A DNA stretch of 64,000 bases from Lacticaseibacillus porcinae. GTDB taxonomy: Bacteria > Bacillota > Bacilli > Lactobacillales > Lactobacillaceae. Position 1 is the first letter of the stretch, and each line of letters starts with the position of its first letter. The DNA lies in contig NZ_RHNS01000014.1 in assembly GCF_003946305.1 (NCBI RefSeq), positions 1 through 64,000 of the forward strand, read 5' to 3'. Of this stretch, positions 58,302 through 64,000 are shown one piece after another. Below the pieces are notes generated by a model. That model did not search any database. It saw only the letters and a program-made list of their open reading frames with translations, and had not been told where the DNA came from. Position numbers and translations under genes: made by a program.

Positions 58302-58763
58302 TTAGTATTCGCCTTTGATCACGAAGAAGCTGCCGCGAATGACCCCGGCAAGCTTGGATTTTTGATGGGCGAATTTGAATTTCCCGACGAGCTCTGCTGG
58401 CACGTCCATACCGTCTGATAATTTGATACCGACAGCACGCTTGCCGCCAACGGCTTCCGTATACAAGACGTTGATCCCTAGGCCATCTTCATAAAACACA
58501 TGGGTCCACTTCACACCATCGACGATATTTTGACTGACTTCCAAAGGTTTAGCCGCAAAGTGTAAGTCACGTTCACTTAAAATCGCATTCACATAGGCGA
58601 TGAGTTCCGGCTTCTCAGCTGCCGGCTCAGTGACAAAGTGAATTTTATATTTGTTCCAGAAATACCGCGCTTCGTTGGCGCGCAAACCTGCTAACGCTTC
58701 AGCATTAGGTGAAGATTCTAGCCCAATGGTGGAAACATTTTTAAAATCGACTTCGTAACTCAT
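58302..58763 (-). CDS. Uncharacterised 153-residue cytosolic protein
   Basis: Not recognised. A compact alpha/beta protein without signal peptide: EVDFKNVSTIGLESS, NEARYFWNKYKIHF, then WTHVFYEDGLGINVLYTEAVGGKRAVGIKL. Divergent from the 58813-59499 gene with a 49-nt gap, so they may share control. AGGTG precedes the ATG at short spacing. Confidence 0.6.
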   Translation of the reverse strand: MSYEVDFKNVSTIGLESSPNAEALAGLRANEARYFWNKYKIHFVTEPAAEKPELIAYVNAILSERDLHFAAKPLEVSQNIVDGVKWTHVFYEDGLGINVLYTEAVGGKRAVGIKLSDGMDVPAELVGKFKFAHQKSKLAGVIRGSFFVIKGEY

Positions 58764-58812
58764 AAGACACCTCGCAAATTTTTCTTTCAGTATACCACTA
58801 GGAGGAGCTTAC

Positions 58813-59499
58813 ATGTCTGAAACTTACTTGATGCCATTAACTGTCCCACAACGGTTGCTGATTTTAGTGATGATGCGCATGGCGCGGAACGACAATGAAG
58901 ATTTCTTAACCGAACAACTGTTACCGCGAAGCCGAAAAGACTTGCGACCGCGTGATTTTTCAATGTCTGCACGAAACATCATTGCGACAGATCAAGTCTT
59001 TTTTCAAACGGCGACAGACTTTCCAACTGTGGCGCCAATGGTGAAAAGTGCAGTCGACCGCGCCGTCGCTTATGGCAAGCGCCATCCTGAAATCGGTGAT
59101 GTCATTGCCGATCAAGCGGCGCTACCTGACCCTACTCCTGACTTTGAAGTCGGTTTAGTGATGTCTTATCGGCAGCGCAAACGGTTAGCATTTTTTTGCT
59201 TTTATCATATTTTCCGTAGCTTGCAAGTTTTAGACCTTGCTGATTTAGGTCGCTTGGTGCCTGGCATTATCTTATTAGATAAGCTCATCCCTCAAAATCG
59301 ACACTTCAAACGACAAACACTGTTGTTTGATGACATTGATTTAGCCACGTTGGCGCCGATCGTATTAGGCGTCAGCGAAAACTATTCCGGCTACACTGGC
59401 ATATTGACTCAAATGCTTGATGGCGTCCAATCAAAAAACACTGAATTATGGGGCTTACTCAATGATTTGGTGAATTCGACCCATGGTGATTTAAATTAA
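58813..59499 (+). CDS. Uncharacterised 228-residue protein
   Basis: Not recognised. No membrane segment or signal. Starts LMPLTVPQRLLILVMMRMARNDNEDFLTEQLLPR; helical throughout; a hydrophobic stretch LAFFCFYHIFRSLQVLDLADL in the middle. GGAGGAG precedes ATG. It sits between two diguanylate cyclase genes, convergent with the GGDEF-EAL gene through a shared terminator. Confidence 0.6.
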   Translation: MSETYLMPLTVPQRLLILVMMRMARNDNEDFLTEQLLPRSRKDLRPRDFSMSARNIIATDQVFFQTATDFPTVAPMVKSAVDRAVAYGKRHPEIGDVIADQAALPDPTPDFEVGLVMSYRQRKRLAFFCFYHIFRSLQVLDLADLGRLVPGIILLDKLIPQNRHFKRQTLLFDDIDLATLAPIVLGVSENYSGYTGILTQMLDGVQSKNTELWGLLNDLVNSTHGDLN

Positions 59500-59543
59500 A
59501 AAAATCCGATTCACCCTTCAGCGTTAAGGGTTGAACCGGATTT
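59499..59543. terminator. Bidirectional terminator
   Basis: AATCCG-TTCA-CCCTT / GGGT-GAA-CGGATTTT with A- and T-tracts on both sides. Confidence 0.85.
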
Positions 59544-59546
59544 TGA

Positions 59547-61427
59547 CTAGGCGAGTCTCGGCAGCTCTGGTCGATCATAGTAATAGCCTTGCAAATATTG
59601 CACATGCAATTTCTCGCGAACAAAGGCGGCGTCTTGTGAATTCTCGATGCCATTGATCACCACTTTTAAGTGATGTGGCCGCACAGTATCTTCCCAAGTC
59701 TGCACTTGCGGATCTGAAAGGCCTTCTGGATAACGATCACGGACACTGGCGCAAGAGAGCTTGATCATATTCACATAAGGTAAGCGAGCTTTCAGCGTGG
59801 CCAACGACTTGCGAGCGTCTAAGTTCACTAAGCCGACTTCAATACCAACTTGTTGATAACGGGCGGCATTTTCTGCTAACACTGCCACATCAATATTATG
59901 ATCCACCTCCACCATCAGCTTCACATCCATTGGCTCCCCGGCGATAAATGCCGTCAACCGCGCAGGGGTTTCAACATGACTGAACTGCAACGTCGACAAA
60001 TGCATCATCACGCGATGCGTGACCCCAGTGGCAAGTAATTCACGGATATAATTAAGCTGCACATCAATTGGAATCACAAAATCACTGGGAAAATTCCACC
60101 GATCATGATCATATTCATAGCGCGCGAGTAACACCTCTTGTGCTTGGATCGGTGTGCCATCAAGGGTGGCATCTAATACTGATTGACTGATCAAGGTACG
60201 CGTTGCCATCACATGATGTAACACCTTCGAATTCAAAGTCAGATCCCCGATGGTAATGGCGTTGCGGCCGTTGTGTTTACTTTGATAAAGTGAAGCATCG
60301 GCTCGCGCAAACACATCGTCAAAACTTTGATCTTCGGGATGCAGTTCCGCAACGCCGATCGAAAGGGTCGTTTTGATCGTGTACGCGCCTGCATCAAATT
60401 GTTGGTCTTGAACTGTTTGCCAAACGGCAGTCACAATTGCTTGCACCGCAGCTAGCGAGACATCGACAAACACAATATTAAATTCTTCCCCACCAGTTCG
60501 GTATAGCGAATGTTGGCCTTCATGCCGCGATAGTTCTGCATCGATACTGCGAGCGACGCCGATCAACACATCATCGCCGGCTAAATGGCCATAATGATCA
60601 TTGATCTGTTTAAAATGATCGATATCGATCGCTGCAACGGTTAAGTAATGGCCGTCATCATGGGCTTCTTGAAAGAAATGTGTGACATCACGGCGATAAA
60701 TCGAGGCACTTTTGGCATTGGTCAATGAATCATACTGGGCTAGTTGTGCATTGACGGCATTTTTAATATCGAGTTTGTGATCGCGACTTAACGTGATCGC
60801 CGTCACCACCACCATCACAAAATACATCGATAACCCTTGAATGATGATCGCCGGTGTCACCGTCAATCCTGCAGAGTGCGGTGGCAACAACGTCCAAAAG
60901 CAGATCCCTAAAAACATGTAGACGCCGATATGCCGCCAAACCCGAAAGCGGATCTGGTTGCGCCACAACCACAACACCGACAACCCGATCACCGCACCGA
61001 CAGCTGAAAGCACAAATTCTGGGCGATCAAAATAATCCATATGATGCATCAACCACACATCAGCGACCCCTGCCACTCGCAGGCCATATTCCCACCATGT
61101 CACATGCTCATCAAGCAAAATAAAGGTCAGGACAAACAACCCCATATTATGAAACATTAAACCAGTGGCGTTGGTAAATACCAACCACCCGACCATATGT
61201 AAGCTAGTCCCAATACCGATCGCAACCAACGCGACGACCACGCGGATCAACCATTTATATACCGGCTTATCTTGAAACCAATTATTGGCAACTTGCCAGA
61301 TCCGGCGGTAATAATTGATAAAGCCGGTGGCAAACATAAAGGTGATCAAAAGTTGCGCAAACCACAACGGCGCATCAAGCGGCGCTGTCCCCAAGGTCGC
61401 AACGTTGTCTCCCGGATCCATATTCAC
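59547..61427 (-). CDS. Membrane GGDEF-EAL protein, EAL domain degenerate
   Basis: 626 residues. About seven to eight TM helices, a GGDEF domain (DSLTNAKSASIYRR; AIDIDHFKQINDHYGHLAGD; RTGGEEFNIVF) and a C-terminal EAL domain. In EAL the first Glu is kept (QEVLLAR), as are VEVDHN, IKL, GIEN and QGYYYDRP, but the two Asp of DDFG are replaced (GLVNLDARKS) and the N of NLS is His. Probably synthesises c-di-GMP and cannot hydrolyse it. GTG 61427 has GGGAGG at 7 nt. Confidence 0.88.
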   Translation of the reverse strand: MNMDPGDNVATLGTAPLDAPLWFAQLLITFMFATGFINYYRRIWQVANNWFQDKPVYKWLIRVVVALVAIGIGTSLHMVGWLVFTNATGLMFHNMGLFVLTFILLDEHVTWWEYGLRVAGVADVWLMHHMDYFDRPEFVLSAVGAVIGLSVLWLWRNQIRFRVWRHIGVYMFLGICFWTLLPPHSAGLTVTPAIIIQGLSMYFVMVVVTAITLSRDHKLDIKNAVNAQLAQYDSLTNAKSASIYRRDVTHFFQEAHDDGHYLTVAAIDIDHFKQINDHYGHLAGDDVLIGVARSIDAELSRHEGQHSLYRTGGEEFNIVFVDVSLAAVQAIVTAVWQTVQDQQFDAGAYTIKTTLSIGVAELHPEDQSFDDVFARADASLYQSKHNGRNAITIGDLTLNSKVLHHVMATRTLISQSVLDATLDGTPIQAQEVLLARYEYDHDRWNFPSDFVIPIDVQLNYIRELLATGVTHRVMMHLSTLQFSHVETPARLTAFIAGEPMDVKLMVEVDHNIDVAVLAENAARYQQVGIEVGLVNLDARKSLATLKARLPYVNMIKLSCASVRDRYPEGLSDPQVQTWEDTVRPHHLKVVINGIENSQDAAFVREKLHVQYLQGYYYDRPELPRLA

Positions 61428-61618
61428 ACGTAATCCTCCCAAAATAGAAGATCTCTATTGCACAATTATCGCTAAATTATACGCCTATATTTAGTAAAGA
61501 TAAAGGCTATGCAATTAATGGACTAGCTTGACGTAAACGCTATTTCAACATCATCGAGCACTCACTAGTAATCCCTTTCTTCCCCATTAAAATCAACTTT
61601 TTTCGGAAAACATCCTCA

Positions 61619-61657
61619 CAAAAAAAGTTGCGCCTCAGTCATTTGAGGCGCAATTTC
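61619..61657 (-). terminator. Terminator of the orphan binding-protein gene
   Basis: TTGCGCCTCA / TGAGGCGCAA then seven T on the minus strand. Confidence 0.92.
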
Positions 61658-61690
61658 ATCGAAACGCATTTTAGTCAATGATTTTCATCA

Positions 61691-62500
61691 CTATTTGGTA
61701 ATGTCAGCACCGAAGTACTTCATCGATAACTGCTTCAAGGTGCCGTTTTGACGTAACACTTTCAAGGCTTTGTTGACGCGTTTTTGCAGCTTGGTCGATT
61801 TCTTGTTCAACAACCCAGAAACTTTAGCTGGTGGCACTTCAGAACTTGGTAATTCTGTCATCGTCAAGCCATCAGTCGCGTGATCCGCTTTATACGCATA
61901 CCAAGATGGGGCGGCGTTGATGTTCGCGTCGATGCGGCCATCTTTGATCATTTGCAAGTCAGTGGTGAAGTTTTCGACTGGTACAACGGTAGCGCCATAC
62001 TTCTTCGCCACGATCGCATTGTCAGAGCCGGTGGATTCCCCTAACTTCTTTCCTTTGATATCTGCGATTTTGGTGATCGGCTTGCTCGTTGGTGAGATCA
62101 ACACGTAATGAGAATAGGTATAAACATCAGAGAACAAGTAGCTTTTGGCGCGTTCTGGGCTTTGGGTGATGTTGTTCAACACCAAATCAAACTTCCCAGC
62201 ACCAAGACCGGCGATCAGTGAATCCCATTTCGTTGGCTTGAATTCTGCTTTGACGCCCATTTGCTTGGCGACGGCTTTGCCAAGATCAACTTCAAAGCCG
62301 ACTAATTTGTTGTTTTGACGGTAAGAATAAGGTTTGTAAGTGCCTTCCAAACCGATGGTCAACGTATCTTTGGTAACCAAGTCGTCTTTAAAGGTACCAG
62401 TTGTTTTGTTGCTTGCGCTGTTGCCGCATGCTGCCAGTAACGCGATGCTTGCGGTTAATGCCGCACCTAGCAAGGCTTTGCGCATAGTTTGCCACTTCAT
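61691..62500 (-). CDS. Orphan amino-acid ABC transporter substrate-binding lipoprotein
   Basis: 269 residues, paralogue of the Met T-box operon binding protein: lipobox LLAAC-G, LTIGLEGTYKPYSYRQNNKLVGFEVDLGKAV, KWDSLIAGLGAGKFDLVLNNIT, and a similar KYFGAD-type C-terminus. No permease or ATPase beside it, so it may feed the 36.5-38.0 kb transporter with another ligand. GGAGGAG at 9 nt before ATG 62500; the longer frame is unlikely. Confidence 0.88.
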   Translation of the reverse strand: MKWQTMRKALLGAALTASIALLAACGNSASNKTTGTFKDDLVTKDTLTIGLEGTYKPYSYRQNNKLVGFEVDLGKAVAKQMGVKAEFKPTKWDSLIAGLGAGKFDLVLNNITQSPERAKSYLFSDVYTYSHYVLISPTSKPITKIADIKGKKLGESTGSDNAIVAKKYGATVVPVENFTTDLQMIKDGRIDANINAAPSWYAYKADHATDGLTMTELPSSEVPPAKVSGLLNKKSTKLQKRVNKALKVLRQNGTLKQLSMKYFGADITK

Positions 62501-62633
62501 GTGTAAAATCTCCTCCAATAATGCTCGAATACTTCCAGCCTAACCAAACAATCAAAGGCGGTCAAGCACTTTCTTTAAATAAGTTTTCAGCAAGAAAGTT
62601 CTCATTTTTAGTATGAAGGGCCAGTGATTTAAA

Positions 62634-62810
62634 TCTGGGACTCCAGCTGGCCGCCGGTGCATATAGAGGGTCCTCGGCCGAACTAGCCGAGAGGTATCGC
62701 TACGCTCCCCACTCGCCAGATTTCGACCTGCGGAATACTGTAAGCGACAAGTCGCTAACAGTATTCTCAATATGCACCAGCGGCCAGCTTCCGTCCCAAT
62801 TTCAAATCAC
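62634..62810 (+). repeat. Intergenic palindromic element B, copy B4 (complete)
   Basis: 177 nt. Arms GTGATTTAAATCTGGGAC-TCC-AGCTGGCCGC and GCGGCCAGCT-TCC-GTCCCAATTTCAAATCAC, then GGTGCATA / TATGCACC. Interior: hairpin CTCGGCCGAACTAGCCGAG, the block CGCTCCCCACTCGCC, and hairpin AATACTGTAAGCGA / TCGCTAACAGTATT. It is the only copy with both arms and interior. It fills most of the gap 62501-62935. Confidence 0.82.
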
Positions 62811-62892
62811 TTCACAGATGTATCGATGTCTCTGGTCGAACAAATAATGAGGCACCCTTAATGCATTCGTACAAAAAGTAGATTAGTAGAAA

Positions 62893-62927
62893 AAAGGCTA
62901 GGACATCTTGACGTCCTAGCCTTTGAA
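62893..62927 (-). terminator. Terminator of nrdF-nrdI
   Basis: AAAGGCTAGGAC / GTCCTAGCCTTTTTT on the minus strand. Confidence 0.92.
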
Positions 62928-62935
62928 GATCGTTA

Positions 62936-63421
62936 TTAATGCGTCAAGGCACGTTTGACGCCACGTTGTTCGAAATCTTTTTGATAGTTGACTAAAGCCG
63001 TGTAGATCTTAGCGGCTTCTTCATCATTGCCGCGTAGTTCAAACAACCCGATCACTGGAGAATTGAACCGGCGCGCATAGTGCTTGGCCGTCAAACCGAA
63101 CTGCGCGTTGAAGTTACGGTTACCAGAACCGACGATGCCAAGCAAATTCTCTGTGTTGCCAGCGTCGAGTTCATCGCGAAAATCTAGCGTCATCACTTCT
63201 TTGTAACCATTGTTGATGCCGTCTCCACCATCTAAATAAGTGGGCACCATGGCAAAAAATGGGTGATCCATGATGCTGACATCGACAGATTCAGAATATT
63301 CTACTGGATTAATTTGATAGGCGTCAGGGTTTTTAGCGTGTTGTTGATCGGCGTAGGCACACAACCGCTTGACAAACGCGCGAGTGTTACCGGAAATCGA
63401 AACATAAAATAAATTGATCAT
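62936..63421 (-). CDS. nrdI: NrdI flavodoxin for class Ib ribonucleotide reductase
   Basis: 161 residues. Flavodoxin-like: FYVSISGNTRAFV (FMN phosphate loop), MVPTYLDGGDGI and GIVGSGNRNFNAQFG. It supplies the oxidant that builds the Mn(III)2-tyrosyl radical in NrdF. ATG overlaps the nrdF stop (ATGA), so the two are coupled. The gene lies downstream of nrdF, last in the operon, rather than first as in many Bacilli. Confidence 0.93.
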   Translation of the reverse strand: MINLFYVSISGNTRAFVKRLCAYADQQHAKNPDAYQINPVEYSESVDVSIMDHPFFAMVPTYLDGGDGINNGYKEVMTLDFRDELDAGNTENLLGIVGSGNRNFNAQFGLTAKHYARRFNSPVIGLFELRGNDEEAAKIYTALVNYQKDFEQRGVKRALTH

Positions 63422-64000
63422 TTGTCATCCCCCGCAGTTGGATCAGAGATCACATCAATGTTGTAATCATCATCACTCATCGCTTCGACTTGGCCTAACA
63501 AGTAGCCGTTGCCGACTTGAGAGAAGAAGTCATGGTTAGACGTGGTGGTGTTGATCCCGTTCATGATGATCGGGTTAACGTCTGAAGCGGTGGTTGGGAA
63601 CATGCTGTCTTTGCCGAGGTTCATCAATGCTTTGTTGGCATTATATTCGACAAAGGTCATCACCTCTTTGGTCCAGCCCACTTGGTCGTAGCAAAGCGCC
63701 GCATATTTTTCTTCGTTGGCGTAAAGCTTGTACAACAAGTCGTAAGCCCAGTCGTCTTGTTTTTGCTTTTCAGCGGCAGACAATTGGTTATATGCGATTT
63801 GATATTTGTAGCCGATGTAAGTGCCATGCACAGATTCATCACGCAAGATCAGCTTAATGATTTCTGCGACGTTGTTCAGCTTGTTGTTGCCTAAATAATA
63901 CAGTGGGGTGTAGAAGCCGGAGTAGAACAAGCAAGTTTCCAAGAACACGTTGGCGACTTTTTTGTGCAATGGATCTGGGTCATTGCGATATAAGTCAACG
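63418..64000 (-). CDS. nrdF: Ribonucleotide reductase class Ib beta subunit NrdF (5' part beyond the window)
   Basis: The C-terminal 194 or so residues are in the window; the frame stays open to the right edge (VDLYRNDPDP continues upstream). The metal-ligand motif RDESVHGTYIGYKYQ and the conserved EYNANKALMNLG are present, and the acidic C-terminal tail ends ISDPTAGDDK. Forms the radical-bearing subunit that partners NrdE. Coupled to nrdI. Confidence 0.92.
   Translation of the reverse strand, partial: VDLYRNDPDPLHKKVANVFLETCLFYSGFYTPLYYLGNNKLNNVAEIIKLILRDESVHGTYIGYKYQIAYNQLSAAEKQKQDDWAYDLLYKLYANEEKYAALCYDQVGWTKEVMTFVEYNANKALMNLGKDSMFPTTASDVNPIIMNGINTTTSNHDFFSQVGNGYLLGQVEAMSDDDYNIDVISDPTAGDDK

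Noticed and set aside
3966-62810. Reading frames overlapping the palindromic elements (for example 7211-7498 and 58224-58418) as small proteins
   Set aside because: No RBS, no conserved protein features, and the frames are not kept between copies of the same element.
1-64000. CRISPR arrays, prophage modules, tRNA genes
   Set aside because: No regularly spaced direct repeats with unique spacers, no phage structural or integrase genes, and no cloverleaf with CCA-type acceptor was found on reading both strands.

Overview
The window looks like chromosomal DNA of a low-to-mid GC Gram-positive lactic acid bacterium, most likely a member of Lactobacillaceae. Pointers are three T-box leaders, a LevR/sigma-54-controlled mannose-class PTS, class Ib ribonucleotide reductase genes, DUF975, YxeA and YdbS/YdbT-type PH-domain proteins, and strong GGAGG ribosome binding sites. 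The species cannot be fixed from the sequence alone; a Lacticaseibacillus-like genome is only a guess. Most of the window is ordinary backbone. No prophage, CRISPR array or tRNA gene was seen. The left edge carries three tandem promoters and a boxA-like leader reading off the window, probably into an rRNA operon.

Layout. 0.3-8.4 kb: methyltransferase, ABC-F ATPase, signal peptidase I, DUF975/glycosyltransferase pair, DeoR regulator, and a secreted double-psi-barrel wall protein with an upstream WalR-type box. 8.5-15.3 kb: a methionine and branched-chain amino acid block, with a Met T-box before metA and two trans-sulfuration enzymes, then homoserine dehydrogenase, then a second T-box (specifier read as GTA, Val) before brnQ. 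15.4-18.7 kb: an orphan IS3-type HTH gene and a P2-type cation ATPase behind a leader hairpin. 18.7-28.4 kb: a sigma-54 island of mannose-class PTS EIIA-B-C-D, LevR and rpoN, with sigma-54 promoters before both the PTS operon and rpoN, enclosing a hexulose-phosphate synthase/isomerase pair and its DeoR repressor. 28.5-36.2 kb: NUDIX, glpF, two DHA2 efflux pumps and PH-domain proteins. 36.2-38.8 kb: an amino acid ABC transporter under a third T-box (Met). 39.4-44.7 kb: two drug/antimicrobial-type ABC systems, one with a TetR and one with a YtrA-type GntR, each with palindromic operators in its promoter. 44.8-50.5 kb: deoC with an aldo/keto reductase, GntR-UTRA, ogt, fructosamine kinase and an orphan OppA. 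53-64 kb: AlkD-like protein, secreted phosphoesterase, YxeA, two diguanylate cyclases (one with a degenerate EAL domain), an orphan amino-acid binding protein and nrdI/nrdF.

The most unusual content lies between genes. (1) A set of long, near-perfect intergenic palindromes (here called A, B, C and D) recurs at seven places. Helices in different copies show compensatory base changes. The A, B and D stems are broken at regular places by symmetric 3x3 mismatches, typically TCC facing TCC. I do not recognise this element. (2) At 50.9-53.1 kb a type I toxin-antitoxin locus of the Fst/Lpt class (32-residue toxin, convergent antisense RNA, shared terminator) has been split exactly at the toxin start codon by a 1,785-bp tnpB-only IS200/IS605-type element. 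Removing the element restores a Shine-Dalgarno plus ATG and a repeat shared with the antitoxin RNA. That TnpB keeps its RuvC residues but has no cysteines where the zinc ribbon should be. (3) A candidate small RNA at about 50.6-50.7 kb carries a CCTCC anti-Shine-Dalgarno loop.

Several start codons were moved from the longest reading frame to positions backed by a ribosome binding site; the reason is given in each entry.
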